DNA of 64,000 bases from Apoderus coryli (GCA_911728435.2 OU452210.1:12896001-12960000), one strand, 5' to 3'; counted from the stretch's first letter, positions 1-13,240 are shown. Notes: generated by a model from the sequence alone, not told the origin. Program-made: numbers and translations.

Positions 1-387
1 TGATATACCTTTTCAAATACAAGGACAATTCGGAAAGTTTTACTTTCTTATTAATTGATTTATCAAATGCAACCTATAACCGTTGCCATTCAGTTTTGAA
101 CTAACCAAATTTGACTTCAATTCATCCCTCCACTTGTAGAAAAACCGCAAGACAGTTTGTGTTTACCACCCTTATACTTAAGGGAAAGGATTAATAGATT
201 TACTGTCCAACTCTACTCAAATTGTCTTTTATTACGATTGACCTATATATTTCGAGCTTGAAAAGCTCATCATCCCTGCACCTGAAGGCTGCAGTGCTTT
301 GTGTTTTTTGACAAATAAGTTTAAAATAAGTTTGTTTTTTCTGTTTAAATTGTTTGTTATGGTATTATTTTTACTTGTAGAATAGTC
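1..387. other. AT-rich DNA, no gene seen
   Basis: No recognisable coding or RNA feature. The minus-strand frame over 232-456 is lysine/asparagine-rich and only its first 10 or so codons belong to the retroelement scrap described at 423-512. Confidence 0.5.
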
Positions 388-415
388 CTGATGATGCCTC
401 GTTAGGCAAAAGAAC
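388..415 (+). other. CTGANGA / stem-loop / GAAA-like motif
   Basis: Reads CTGATGA, one T, a 4-bp stem (GCCT with AGGC, loop CGTT), then an A-rich version of the GAAAC half. The same arrangement recurs at 5206, 15582, 48386 and 49270. The core resembles the CUGANGA and GAAA halves of a hammerhead ribozyme, which Penelope-like retroelements are known to carry, but no stem I, stem III or cleavage site was identified, so function is a guess. Confidence 0.3.
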
Positions 416-422
416 ATGTTCT

Positions 423-512
423 TTACCTGATGGATTGGGAAATTTAGGCAGGACAATGATATTGTGAAGGGCTATCTGCATGCCAAACGACATGCGTGAA
501 CTTCGTTATTAA
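423..512 (-). pseudogene. Retroelement C-terminal scrap, copy A
   Basis: About 90 bp that match 62144-62236 at roughly nine positions in ten, apart from a 1-base indel and a diverged outer end. On the minus strand both copies start ATGTCGTTTGGCATGCA and read MSFGMQIAL, then a stretch like IVLPKF. The 62-kb copy continues into a longer degenerate frame with the look of a retroelement polyprotein C-terminus (see 61807-62215). Here the homology stops after about 25 codons and merges with the CTGATGA motif at 388-415. It is a short decayed repeat, not a gene. Confidence 0.5.
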
Positions 513-1246
513 GGATAGTTTCTTAGGGATTCAAACCCGTCTTATAGCAAAAAAATTGAAACCTGTATGTTTTTTAAATAATATATAACATATACCCAAT
601 TTTGTTTGAATATTATTAAAAATTAGGACCATAATATTTTCTTAAATTTAATTTGTTCTGTTATTCAAATGTCTATTGTTGAAGTTTTCGCTGGCGCCAG
701 AGTTAATATCCCATGTGTTTGACCACCCGTCCTCACATGTGACTTCTTTATACATGTCAGTTTTACTGTCAAGAGAATAATGTTTTGGGTCTCTAACAAA
801 AAGGATTACAATTATACGATTGATTAACTTGCAAAACAATCCGAAAAAACAAGTGTAACAGACCCATTTTTCATAATAATATTAGGTATACGTTTTGAAG
901 TAAAGATTCCGTATGGCTTTACCAAAGACATCCCGCTAAGGAATTGTATCCTAATGTATTTAAGTTTCTTTGTCGGTTAGAAGGCCACCCATGTTGCTGC
1001 TGTTATATTGGGGAATTTGTCAGTGTGTACTACGCGTTCATGCTCCAAAACACAGTAAATAGGTGTTAGTTTAGAATGTTTTGAATCTTGTAAATATCTA
1101 TTAATTAAAACAACGAATATTTTTATACAATTTTCTAATTTCCAAACGATGAGTTTAAAATCATAAATGTTTCGCCAGTAACTATTTATTCTCTATTAAT
1201 TTAGTTCGAAAATAAATTGTACTGCTATATTTTATGGCAATATACA
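513..1246. other. AT-rich DNA, no gene seen
   Basis: No frame, RNA or repeat structure that I can support. The short gattcaaacccg at 527 resembles a tRNA B box but has no partner A box. Confidence 0.5.
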
Positions 1247-1565
1247 AGGTGTGTTCAATAAATAACGGAACTTTTCTTTTTGTGGAAATATTTTTGTTTA
1301 TAATGTTATTCCCTGTGAAGTATTCCCCAATATATTATATACACAGAGCTTCCTTCAAGCACCAAACACTTCTCACCACCATGAATTATTTTGCCACAAA
1401 TCAGCGTTTTCTTCCGACTGCTTCACGCAAACGCCGTTGTGATAGTAGGCATAGAACTCTTTCTTGATCGCAAGAACTCATGCGGTGTAATATGCCATTA
1501 AAATCAAAAGAACATAGTGAGCAGATCCTTGACGTTCCACAGCACTTGTCGACCTTTTTCGATTT
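1247..1565 (-). pseudogene. mariner-like transposase remnant
   Basis: The minus strand from about 1565 to 1380 reads, in three frames, pieces of the central part of a mariner transposase: NVKDLLTMFF followed by HEFL, then KKEFY, then RRLREAVGRKR, then DLWQNNSW. In the family this segment lies just before the second catalytic aspartate (HHDNAP), which is missing here, as are the N-terminal helix-turn-helix and the C-terminus. There are at least two frameshifts and two in-frame stops. The plus-strand sequence ggtgtgttcaataaataacg at 1249 resembles a mariner terminal inverted repeat and probably marks the 3' end of the copy. The family call rests on the remembered motif order and is fairly safe; the subfamily is not resolved. 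It cannot encode an active enzyme. Confidence 0.6.
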
Positions 1566-4500
1566 AGGCAATCCAGAACCTCTGCACTGGGATCACTGAT
1601 CCTTAGCTTCGAAAATTCTATTGCGTAGGAACGAGTTTACGTTGAGCTTAGGCACCTACCCCGGACGCCTTCTATCTATTGTAGATAGGTAGGTATACTA
1701 TTTGCACGAATTTCGATTTGTACGTTAGGTATTTTTGTTTACTGTTTTTTACATTACGTTTGAACTATTTGTTCGTTTGTTGTTTAAATACTAGTGCCAT
1801 TGATTAAAAAGTGTATGTATTTAATTATGTAATAATAATAGTAATAATATTTTGACTAGTACAAGTAAAGATTAGTAGATGTGCTGCGCAACTTGTTGCG
1901 GTAGCGGTAAGTAGTAATTAGGTAGTAATATTAATGTTTATTCAATTCAAATAATTTTGAATTTTATTTGTATTTGATTATGTATTGGATTTCGTAGAGT
2001 AGTCAATGGGGCATATTTTTTAAAAATAAAAAAAAATAAGATTTACCTTACGAAACCCGTATTTTAACGTGATATTTTTTACCTTGATAATTTTCTACTG
2101 TTCATCTAAGGCGCTTCATATCCATTTTTAACTTAGTGCCTACCTAATAAAATTACCCACGAGCCGCCACTGTCGAAACGTTGATAACAGGAAAAGAAAA
2201 ATGAAAAAAATAAATGACAAATTTCAATGGTTTGGCTAAAACAATTTTCATAAATATGAAATTAGGAATTTTCATTTGAAAGTTCGAATCTAATACGCAA
2301 GGAAAAAAAAAAGTAATTAAAATTAAAAAACCAAAATTCAAGAAAACAAAACAAAAAACTGTTAGTTTTACAATTTTCTTTGGCAGCTTTACCAGTACAT
2401 TGTTCTATAATATGTTACTTTCCCGCACAGGGAAAGTATTGTGAACGCTTTAAACAATTGAGCTAAATTTTGGTGTACTAGTTTGGGGGAGTCCTTTTTG
2501 GTTGAAATCGCTTTAGCCCTGAGAACTTATCCAGGCTTAAGAATGTTTTTGAAGCATAGTTTTTTCTGCGACTTTAATTTTACTATGTGGAATATTATTT
2601 TCTATATGTGCATTCTTATATTATTTTTCCGGTAAGTACTTCATAGGTATTGATGAATATTAACATTGTTTGCTTGGAGGTTCTGATACAGTGTGATATA
2701 GCGATGACAGAAATATTTTAAATACAGGTTTATGCTACCGAAAAAATGCTTCGTTAACTGACATTCAATTTTTATGATTAATATCTACATATAATAATAA
2801 TAACAGCGGCTTGCTGCTATACTATAACAAAACTTCAATCAAGATTTGTATTTCTAAAGAATATCGTGTAGGTATTATAATTTTCAAAAGTTTATATCTG
2901 GTTATAATATGCCTATATTGCTGATGGCAGGGAACTAGTTGATTACGAGGGATATCCAAAACGTTTAAAGTTTACAGAAACTCAAATTACATTGATCCCT
3001 CTAATAATTATAAAGTGTACGCGGTTGTTTGAGTGATAATTAGTTACCTACGAAATTCACATACCTCGAAATCTGAACTTTTTATTATACTTAGATAATC
3101 TCTGGCTCATCAGCACTCCAAGAATTTGACTTTTGTAGCACTCAAATATTTATAGAAATAAAAAATAGCCTCTTCCAGAAGTGTGTGCAACTTTTCTGGA
3201 TCTGGTAACGCTTTGTTTAACATACATATTTTCTTTGAACTGTAGATGTAATACATTAGTGTTTTCTGTACGTGTAAAATATATAATAGAGAATGACAAT
3301 GCAATATTTCAAACACAGTAGATAAATCTTTCGGGTGAATTGTAAGTAATGTTTGTCGTTTTATTTTTTCTTTTACAAATATTATTAATACCTATCTGTT
3401 TCTTGTTTTAGGGACAAAATGAAACGATATTTGGTCAGGTATGCTAGATGAACCAAACATTATTTGTATTTAGAATTTATTACGTGAATATTGTATTGAG
3501 TTGTAATTATTATTTATAGTAGTATTAAAAATATGACTGCTCTATTAAGAAATAGAAAGAAATCAACAATTCCATGTGAAAATTTGTACGCTGTACAACT
3601 AGGTAGATCTTTGGGCAAAATTGAAGTGCAAGAGATACTTTCGTACCCCTTTTGGCCAGAGTATCTTGTAACAATAACGGCTATTATAAATTATAATGCA
3701 AATAAAAAAACTCTTAAAAAGTAATTAATAATTCATTGAGAGATAAATTACAGGTAACTCTTTCTCTAGTATACCTACTTCAAAACCATTCTATGACAAC
3801 AAAAAATATATTATATTATGAGATTTTATCTTTTCGTTATAGTCATTTTAAGCTTAATTAACTTTCAGTTGCTCCATTTTAATTTGTGGCAGTTAACATG
3901 ATATTGTTTAAAATATTAATACATTTTCAACCCCAGGTACACACCGGATGAATTTGATACATTTTTGACCCTGGATTTTTTGTACTATATAATATGGAAG
4001 CTGTTTTTAGGTATCAGATTCGCTAAACAAAAGTAACTGGAACAAACCCTTGTTAATAATAAATTGTATGGTTATTTATACATCAAAAACGACCTGTGCG
4101 TATTTCTCTAAATGCCATCTACGAGTATATATATATACATTGTAGTTCTGTTCATTTGAATATCATTTTAAAATTAACGCCATAAATAGAAACCAGTAAA
4201 AATGTCTCAATAAATTTTATAGATTCTATGAAATCGTAAAATGAATGAATTTTAAATTTAAATAGTTGTTCCCGACATAAGATTTTTGTATGAAATTAAT
4301 TAAAGTTACTAGATCGACAATAAAAGTCTTTGAAAAAATTAAGAGTTTTTAAATTAATAAGTCCACAGGTATCACGGAGTTTCATAGATAGAGTTTTTTT
4401 GAGTCACAGGTAACTAGGCTACTCGTCATATATCTCAATATTAATTTATGTTAGATTAGTAGCAAAGAATCATTTGATTAAAAAACCACAATGACAACCC

Positions 4501-5205
4501 AACCCCTTCAAAATAGAAGACGTTTAGAGCAGCACCAGAAATGAAGCAGAGCCACAAAGCTACTGGAAACATGTTAATCGATTGAAAATAGTCTTCAAAT
4601 GGACTAAAGAATTATATTGATGTTGTCAACATTGTATTTTTGACGGCGGTTGTTTTTTATGGCGTCTAAAATCTGTGACCACGTATAATTTTTGAACCGT
4701 TTTGAATTTCAAAATGATACCGATGTTCTTTGATGAGCTAGTCATAGAATCGATATTATTTTCTTGGCTGACTGCCGCTTTTAGTACGCACCTGCTCTTG
4801 GTCGCTCAAACTCAATACTCCACGTTCTCCATACCAAAGACAAATTGTCGACTTACATCAAAGAGATGTGGCGCTTTATTGCCATTTATTGGAATAACGT
4901 TAAAAGGAAATGTGTTAAAATTCAAATAAATTTTCTTACACTAAACCAAAAAAGTCCGTAAATATAACAAAAACAATTGTCACATTAACAATTTTTTATG
5001 TCAAAATTGAGCGAGCAAAATTCATATGTGGTCAGAACAAACTTTATTTTATAACATTATCAAATGAAAATATTCAATATTATGAACTTGTACGACGTAG
5101 TAACAAAGCAAAAGCGTTATAACGACAATTAGCGTTCAAAATATTAACAATCATATTTTGTTAATATAATGAAAGCATACGAAACCCTAATTAAAAACCA
5201 TACAT
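1566..5205. other. Long AT-rich stretch without a gene
   Basis: Nothing coding that I can support over 3.6 kb. It holds a cgccactg end-like 8-mer at 2165-2172 and many poly-A/poly-T runs. A tiny acceptor-exon-donor pattern at 3412-3438 was considered and rejected. The frames at 3533-3721 and 4702-4929 are short and match nothing I recognise. Confidence 0.5.
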
Positions 5206-5229
5206 GTTTCGAAGCTCATGCTTCTTCAG
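5206..5229 (-). other. CTGANGA / stem-loop / GAAAC motif
   Basis: On the minus strand: CTGAAGAAGC, loop ATGA, then GCTTCGAAAC. The perfect 5-bp stem GAAGC/GCTTC sits directly before GAAAC. Same layout as the motifs at 388, 15582, 48386 and 49270. No attached element could be delimited. Confidence 0.35.
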
Positions 5230-5589
5230 TGGTTGAACTTAAGAGAAAAGCTCAATTGCACATTGTGAAATTTTTGGTACGGATTCTAGATATACATGAA
5301 CGATTATATTGAAGTTTGAAACCAACAGTAAGTTATCAAAAACGATGGGTCGTGTAAAAAAATATATTTGCTAACAAAATCTCCGCAATTATTGGCTGAA
5401 AACGACTAAGTACTCGGCTATTTTATTATTTATTTATTACGTACGATTATTTTTTCTGTGTAATTATTAAGAGCGCCACTGGTTTCGTATACATATAGAA
5501 TTTACAAGCCGCAAGAAGTCTTGTTAAGATACCGCGGCGTCCTCCCGATTTAGCAGACAATGCCTTTTCTAAGGTTCACATAATACCGT

Positions 5590-5624
5590 ATGTCTCACGC
5601 ACAGATTAATAAATAAATAAAAAT
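5590..5624 (+). mobile_element. Non-LTR retrotransposon 3' tail
   Basis: The end cagattaataaataaataa matches the tail of the LINE copy ending near 30504 (gtagattaataaataaataa), which does have coding sequence upstream. Here no coding region is visible upstream (5400-5590), so this is a short, severely 5'-truncated insertion or a 3' fragment. The cgccactg 8-mer at 5474-5481 lies just upstream. Confidence 0.45.
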
Positions 5625-7139
5625 CAAATTAAATTATTAATGCGTCTATATTATCTAAAATGATCACAGAAATAATTGAAAAGACAATTACTAGTTTTTT
5701 CCTAATTTGCAACGGAAATTACTACCTATTCTAGTAAGAAACAAATCTAATTTCCTCTGATATTCATCGCGGAGAGAAATGATTACTTACCCACTGTCAT
5801 ACAATTCAAAATTAGTGCAATTTCAGATATGAATGTTCATAGGGGGTCGATATAATTTGAATGAATTAAAGTTTGTATTTATTTTAACTTCACAGAATTA
5901 TCTGTTGCATTACAATGCTGTTCATTTCAGTAGCGTATCCTCTATATAGTGAGCAGGACCAAACTTTTGGGTAGGTACACTAATATTTGACGGTTTATTT
6001 GACACTCAATAAATTTTAGTTTAAATGTTTATCGTGGATGACTAACCAATTCTTAATCATTATAACTTTTTTGTTTTTGGGGTATTCGGTTTGTTTATAA
6101 ATATTTTCTTCGTCTTTTCAATCTTCAACAACACTACACGTCGTGTGATAATGTAACGTAAAACCTAAACAAGAAAAAATTGAAACATTGTTTCAAGAAA
6201 ATAAAATAACAAAATTCTTATTTAAATTCCTACTAGAAAATGTTCGTTCACAAAAAATATAAATGCTGCCGAAGAGAAATGAGGGAAGAAACTGATAGAT
6301 GAGTGGAATAGTTATGACTTTATGCGACTCCAATTTATGTGATAGAAGCTTCAACCACGATCGAGCGGAAGTCTATTTAGATCTCAGGAAGAGCGGCATC
6401 GAAACCGGGGCGCAATAGATCTTTAATTCACACAACCCTGACTTTATTTATTTATCTTTGTTTTAATAAAATTTATATTATCCTTACACACACTAGGTAT
6501 TATGCCTGATCCGATATTTCCTAAATTCAAACAAAATATCATGTTTAATAAATATAACAATTCTCATATTCGTATCACAAGAGCTTCAACGAAATAATAC
6601 ACTGTTTTAGAGGGACAACTTGTACATAATAATAAGCGAAATAATCAAGAATAGTCTTCGGACTCTGCAGGTAAAGGTAAAGCTTTTGCTTCTGCCGCGA
6701 GAGAGGCGGATCGTGGACTTGCGTGCCTGTCACTTGCCACCACCCGTACTCGACCTGCGGTCCTATACCGCCCCCGACATATACAACCACATAGCCTTTT
6801 ACTTAGAAATCCCATCTATATATTCTAATTGAGATTCCTTCATATGATGTCGTTAGGCAGAGGCGTATTAAACTTAAACATAAAGCTGTATTATTATCTT
6901 CTTTAGGTACCGGCGAAATTTTAAACAACATACGTATTTTGAAAAGAATTCCAAGCTTTACTAGTATGCTCTATAAATATTTTATACACAATTACATTTT
7001 TTAATAAGGTTACAAATGGTTTTTCACTTATTGTGATCGGCAAACAATCGCAATTGAAAAAGCTCAATCTCAACGAGAGCTTAAAGGTTTCGAATGAGTA
7101 AATCACTATTTAAATCTCTGGTGATTGTTAAAATCCTTG
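5625..7139. other. AT-rich DNA, no gene seen
   Basis: No supportable gene. Frames on both strands at 6575-6832 overlap each other, are under 72 codons and match nothing known to me. Confidence 0.5.
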
Positions 7140-7600
7140 CTAAACCTACACGATAGAATAAAGGACAGTTAATCGTAGAGCGGTGTTTATTTCATATCAC
7201 TCAAACGTTGTAATAAGTTTGAATAATACTTGCCGTTGACAGTTCTTCAAGGTAACCATTGAAGATTATCCCACGCATATCCGAAAAAAACGACGGCATG
7301 ACCTTGCTTGCAGAGAGAACCATCTTTGGAGCCGAATTTCCCCTTTTGTCCATTGTTTCGACTGTTGTTTTGTCTCAGGTGTGAAATTGTAATCCATATT
7401 TTTTGAATTACTTACCATTTTGTGGATTTTCTTCACCATTTCTAGGGTTGTCAACTCATTTGGTCCACCATTGCGACGCTCGTTTAAACTCTGCTAAACA
7501 ATTTTTTACTGTTGTAAATGATGGTGGAGACTCTCCTAGAGTAGAATCTAGTTCAGCTTTTATATTGGTTGGGCCACAGTTGATATTTATTTACATACAA
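7140..7600 (-). pseudogene. mariner-like transposase remnant, internally deleted
   Basis: Reading the minus strand from about 7600: GPTNIKAELDSTLGE, then PSFTTVK, then AEFKR (the N-terminal helix-turn-helix region of mariner transposases), then after a frame change GGPNELTTLEMVKKIHKMV, the linker of the DNA-binding domain. The next recognisable block is FTPETKQQSKQWT, which in intact proteins lies about 80-90 residues further on, so an internal stretch that includes the region of the first catalytic Asp is gone. After another frame change come GENSAPKMV, SASKVMPSF and NGKYYSNLLQRL, and homology ends near 7140. The catalytic DDD core is incomplete. Different subfamily from the copies at 1.4 and 48 kb, judging by the linker sequence. 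Confidence 0.7.
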
Positions 7601-10600
7601 CCACACGTAATGTCATAGATTTTTGGAGTATTTTGTATGGTTTTGATATCAAATTATTTTAAATATTGTACGTTATATTTAATAGTGTTTCGGAAGTGTG
7701 AGTCTAAATTATTGTGTATTTATGAAAATTGAAGAAAACCCCAGTTGAGGGGTGAAAAATTCCACTATAAGAGACCTAAATGTTTTTAGTGAAGTTTCCA
7801 TTTGGTTTTCATAGTTACAGTTCATATATTTGTAAAACAATCGCTGTTTTCATTTTGTAAAATACCTATAGAAAAACGTATTCACCTCTGTGTCATACAC
7901 AAAATTAATTTTTGTAGACCTCGAAAAAGTTAACTAACATGCAACGTTGTCCTTTTTGCATTTTTTCGACAAAGACGCCACTATACCACTCAGTATTATT
8001 AAAATACTTTGTAACACAAATCGGGTACTTCTGGGACCATCCTCGTATAACACTTGTAAGTAGTTCCTTAGATTGTAATTATTTTCTGCCTTTCAAATAT
8101 TCAGGATAAAAATGAAGAATAGGTGGCGTTTTATTTATTTTTTCTTCTGAGCATTTACATTGTCAACATTCTAAGAATTTGACATTTCAATAAAGAAATT
8201 AGTTATGGTATTTTTATTGATTGAAAATTAATGTTGTGTAACTTTTGATTATTCACGCTTACAAATTAATATAAGAGAAAACCACGATGATCATCTTTAG
8301 TAGGGTAAAAATCAAAGTTTAAAGCCTAAGTTTGCTCTTCTTTTTTTATTGTTATATAGTAAAACCAATCAACTTATTAAGATATCATACTTATTTATTT
8401 AAGAGTTTCTTTTACAATTAAATTGCATTCACGATAATCCAATACTATTATTAAATAAGCTTTTTTACTTTCAGAAAAATATTTCCTAGTAAAGTGTTAT
8501 TTAAATAGTGTTTGCACGTACTCTCAATACAAAGGCAGATTATCTTACCTCATCGCAAAATTTGCTTTAATCTGATTTGTAACTTTTTTTTAATTCAGAG
8601 TAAGATCTAATCTGAATCGTAGCGTATTTTTTTTATTAAACCTTAATAATGACATTAGGTTTAAATGAAAGTTTATCATCATAAAAGTCTCATAATAAAA
8701 AAATATTCATATAAGGGAAAACTCTTCATATTTTGTTAATACACCTGTTCTTTTCTTCACAATAATATAATTATTAGTAACGCTAAGTCCCTAATGATCC
8801 CATTTCCCAAATCTTTATCTATTTTTATATAGAAAAGGCACCGACAACTTAAAGGACACAGATTTAATTTGTTTTTTATATATATACAGGTTAAATTTAC
8901 CTTTTATTGAAGTGTTTTTAATAGTCTGGGACCGTAATAATTTAAAAAAATAGGTATCCCTTAGAACCGCTGACAGTTACGACATCAATTGTCGTTTGTC
9001 ACAAGCGTTAACACCAACAGGGGGTGTATACCACCCTCTGTTATATTTCTGCTTTTGTGGAGAATTTTTGTGTATCGAACAATAGCCGCTATTGTATCTA
9101 GATAAGTGTCACAGAAACAAGAAAGAGGTTTATTCGGACAAAATTTGTATAATAAAAATAATAATTGTTATATTTATTGGAGAAATAATTATTAATCCTC
9201 ATTAAGAAATAAAAGGAAATTGAGATTAATACAAATTTTATTATGTAAATAATTTGTTGACGCTACTGTTTCCATCATTTGCTAGAGCTGTGGATTTTCA
9301 ACTCAGTGATATTCATTGGGAAATCAATTCTTTACTTGCCTTGTGTTTTAGATGTTAATGAGTTAGATCTGTTTGAGTACCGTGTCGGAACATAGAAATA
9401 TATTGTATGGCGCTTATAACCTTTTTTTTTAAATCTTTTTCTTATTTTTCGAAAACTTTACCTGAGTTGTGGCGTTGTGAATAATGTGAAACAGCATTTT
9501 AACGACCCTTGTATAATCAAGAAATATTATGCTTTGGCATAATAACAGAATTCGAAAGATGATTTAAAAAAAATCTAATACGCCTACTTTGAGATGAATT
9601 AATTATACTTAAAAATTACATAATTTTAAAACATCTTCTTATAATATTCATTCTCTATTGTCATTGAAACTATACCCTAAATCGTATACTTAGTCATTAA
9701 AAGGAAACTAAAAATAGGGCAAGTAAAAGGCTTTCAGGTTACTGAAATGAAGAAAATGTTTAATGGATACACAAGCTCCGACCTTTATCCCCTATCGATT
9801 TTCACCCCTTCCTTGTGGATGTGTCTATATAGTCAGCCAGAAATGAAACAGGAAAGTGATATAGAAAAGTCTGTGATAAATTGACAAATAAATACGCGAC
9901 GAGTAAGTTTAATAGCTTGTGACAAATACTTAAGAAGTTGTACCAGCAATTTAATTTAATTAATTTTTCTGAAACAGAGACCTATTCCCATCACAGATAT
10001 GTTCGTTGTGCGTACTCAATTTTATTAATTTAAATTGTATTACTTGTGCTTTTTTATCCGAGTTAGATTTCATTGAAAATGTCCCCTAAATCGCGAGGTA
10101 TAATATCCCTTAATTATTACAGGTCTGCTGCAACGTCAATGACACATTTAGCATAATAACTGTTTTTATGAACAAAATAACGTAGATCTGACGACAATGT
10201 TGATGAATAGGCAGCGGTTTTAGTAAAAGTACTTTTTAATAATGAGCTTTAGTAGCAGAAAATAAAGACAATAATATGTTAATTTCCGTATCTACCTGCC
10301 GACTTTTGTGAGAAATGTATTCTAAGATTAAGATTGTCACAAGCGAGTGCGCCAATCTGCATACAATACAGTGACATGTCGTAATGTGAAAACTTTGTTC
10401 CACATGGCCATCTGAACGGACGGTATGCTTCTTGAACACAATTTTCTATTAATCACTGTTACGTCCCGTTAATTAAAAAGTTCAAACGCATATATCTAGT
10501 TTACCCATCTCCACTATTATATTGATGTAAGTGTACTTTGTAATAAATGTATAATACTATGTGCTGCGTACATTTTCTTTTTTAATATACTCAGGTTATT

Positions 10601-11289
10601 ATACATACATATAGTTAATTGACATTCTTCGAAGCTACATGCCATGTCATTATGTAACTTCCTATTGTAAATTTCCTTTTTTATATATAGATAATTCTTA
10701 TTTCTTAGAGAATTTTAACTCCGCCCCCAATTATCATAGGAAATAATTTTTAAATTATTTCAAATCACAGGCGGAGAGATCAAACCTAATGCATTTAAAG
10801 CTTCAAGCATGCTGTTTCAGTTTCAACTGTTGTTGTTAATGTGATGGGACGTCTAGGGCGGGCATCGTCATTACCCTCTTCTGGGCATACTTTTTCTCAA
10901 AGCTGGATTGCCAAATACAACAGTCAACAACACTTAACAAAAAAAAAACCGAATGTATGTGCATACATTGCCCGCGAAATTTGAAGTGACTTTTTTTAAC
11001 ACACTCCGTCTGTCATTTTATTTTGAAATTACGCAATTTACGATACAGCTGGTTATAGCCATACTTTTAGAAACGCCACTGTGTTAAAGGGGGTATTTTT
11101 AAAAAGAAATCTAAAACCTGAAATATTAAAAAAACTTCAAATTGACAGGTAGACATTGTGTTACAATATTACACTAACAAAAATAAATACAATCTCTTAA
11201 ATTTGATAGTTTTACAATTCAAAAAGAAACGAAAAAACAACGGTATATGAGCAGAAGAAAATTAAATAAATAAATTTAAGATTCTTAAC
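7601..11289. other. Long AT-rich stretch without a gene
   Basis: No coding region, tRNA or recognisable element in 3.7 kb apart from the small foldback at 10719-10776 and a cgccactg 8-mer at 11074-11081. The minus frame 10236-10439 is 67 codons long and unrecognised. Confidence 0.5.
10719..10776. repeat. Small foldback, ctccgcc / ggcggag
   Basis: A 7-bp GC-rich arm ctccgcc (10719-10725) has its exact inverse ggcggag at 10770-10776. Inside is a second near-palindrome, aaataattt and aaattattt, around 10741-10760. In such AT-rich DNA this nested symmetry is notable, but 58 bp is too short to assign to an element family. Confidence 0.3.
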
Positions 11290-12290
11290 ATAATATTACA
11301 ATAAAATTACAGTCAAGGGAAGCGCACCATAAATCTACCGCACGTCATTGGAGCCAAATATCCTCCATAAAGATAAGCGAGTCACCAAAAAAATCGAGCT
11401 GTTGCTGGAATCGATTTGCTAGAGCCGCAACTCTAGCCATAAAAGAACTTGAAGCGTAATTTGTCCTATGAAAAGGCTCATGAAATAAGGCGACGGGCCA
11501 TTTGTTTCTAGACGGAACTTGGTAATTTAATACATTAAAGAAAATAATAAGGTCCCTCTTGTTTCTGCGAGCCTCAAGAGTAGTGAGATGTAAATGGTCT
11601 AGTACAGATCTATATAATCAAAAAGAGCATTCATCCCAGTAGGATGTCCGAGGTTATACGAAATAGAACGTAAAAACCTGCGGGAGTTTGGTGGGTTGGT
11701 GTTACGAAGCTAGACTTCTAATAATCCGGAAAGACTCTAGTACTCAATGATTTGCAAAAAATCAGATGAAGAGGTCTAGCCAAGATAAAAGAACAATTAC
11801 GAAGAAAAATGGTGGAATTTTGTCTGGGCCTGCTCCCTTATTCACATCCAAAGCAGCTAAACCAGTGTATACATTTGAAATCGATATCTCACAACTTGAA
11901 ATGGCATTTGGAACAGAATATGACGGCAGACCTGCAAAAGATTCAGCAAAAAGATTTCCCACTTCAGGGCCGATAACTACTCTTTGGTCATTCCAGAACA
12001 TTTCCTTAGGAACCATGCTACTTTGCGTTTACTATTTACAAATTTCCAAAAGGCTCTTGAATTATGCGGTAATTTATACTCAGTGTCAGCTATGAAAGCT
12101 CGGTAACACTCTTTAGAAAGTCGCTTACATTCAGAACGCAATCCGCAAAAATTCCTATAGTCGAACTCGTGTCCAGTGGATTTGAATTTCTTATGTGCAA
12201 TCTTCTTCTGGTAGGTGCAGCTCCTTAGGTTTTTCTCATCCTCTAAATCATATTGAAACCATCCTTCCATAGTTCATTCTTCTTCTTCCC
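11290..12290 (-). pseudogene. LINE copy lacking reverse-transcriptase core
   Basis: Minus strand, from 12270 downward: a charged linker (KKIAHKKFKSTGHEF, LRSECKRLSKECYRAF, AFWKFVNSKRK) of the kind that lies between endonuclease and reverse transcriptase in Jockey/CR1/I-group LINEs. Next, in a shifted frame, LFAESFAGLP and LAALDVNKGAGPDKIPPFF, the usual entry into the RT domain. Instead of the RT palm (no YADD), the sequence passes within about 100 bp to the C-terminal tail: FLRSISYNLGHPTGMNALF, TLEARRNKRDLI, LFHEPFHRTNYASSSFMAR and LANRFQQQLDFF, near 11680-11330. About 300 or more codons of RT appear to be missing. The copy at 29.2 kb belongs to the same family and shows a similar deletion. 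Several frameshifts; inactive. Clade within the LINEs is uncertain. Confidence 0.7.
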
Positions 12291-12439
12291 ATTGGAGATC
12301 TTAATATAATTTTTAATCAATAGGTAAGAAATTTAATAACAATAATAAACTTATTTTACAAAGAAAACTAATAATAAAAAAAAAATCAAGATGAAATATA
12401 ATGAGATACACATACAAATTGAAGTTTTTCTTTTATGTT

Positions 12440-13240
12440 AATCACCTTCGCTCTAGAAGAAAAGCTCTATAGGAGTTCCTGAAACAGGCATAACTAAGTA
12501 ACTTTGGGCGTGAGGGTAGATTATTATACTCTGCGTAGTTGTTGTAAGAAAATGATCTAAGAAACAGTGCGTTCCGGTGAGGCGGCGGAGACAAAAGACC
12601 CCTAAACCTAAGATTTAAGATGTGGACATAAGATCGGAAAGTAATTTTATTATACAATTATGGGGGACTCTTAGATGTTATGATGGAATGGCATAAGCAA
12701 GCCGAGTGAAATCTTCTCCGATTTTCCCTGTTTAGCCACTAAGCAGATTTAAGTTTGTGTGAGACTGGTTCATACTTGCGGATGCCATATACGTATCAAA
12801 CAACATTTTTGTAAACGCTGAATCCTGTTTATGTCAAAACTGGAAATACATGGCCCATATACTACGTCACAATAGCTGAAAAAATTTAACACCAATGTAT
12901 CCGTTAGCATAATTTTTAATATCCTTGGTAACGAGTGGCGATGAGGGTATAGCAATTTCAAATTAGCATATGCCTTATTTAGATTAGATGAAATATGCTG
13001 GGTAAATCTAAGATCTGTATCAATTTGTAATCCTAAGCTTTTTGCTGATGACTTAAAAGGTATTACGTTGTTGTCAATTTTTACTATAAAAGATTCTTGT
13101 GCGGTTTCTTTATGTTTTCCAAAAAGTAGCAGAATTGATTTTGAAGGATTAATAAGCATCTGATGTTTTCTAGAATTTTCTACTAAACTAGAATGAATCG
13201 CAATCTCCTTCAGATTGGGTTTTAAAAATGCACAGATAGA
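12440..13240 (-). pseudogene. LINE reverse-transcriptase C-terminal fragment
   Basis: Minus strand. From about 13230: KPNLKEIAIHSSLVENSRKH, then QMLINPSKSILLLFGKHKE, SLGLQIDTDLRFTQHI, and the spacer FFSYCDVVYGP to IQRLQKCCLIRI. This is the region following the YADD motif (thumb and connection) of a LINE RT. It is uninterrupted from 13159 to 12770, then passes through stops into the C-terminal tail: NRENRRRFHSACLCHSIITS, LYNKITFRS, HRNALFLRSFSYN and YNNLPSRPK, ending near 12442. The copy is 5'-truncated just after the catalytic YADD box. A different LINE family from its neighbour at 11.3-12.3 kb, whose tail has another sequence; the two lie head to tail on the same strand. Confidence 0.75.

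Noticed and set aside
527..545. gattcaaacccg, similar to a tRNA or SINE B box
   Set aside because: No A box at the right distance and no cloverleaf.
3412..3438. 27-bp acceptor-exon-donor pattern (tttag, then gtcag with gtatgc)
   Set aside because: Such short matches are expected often in AT-rich DNA; nothing around it supports splicing.
11766..12095. Plus-strand frame of 109 codons
   Set aside because: It lies antisense to the LINE fragment read on the minus strand, whose blocks are recognisable.
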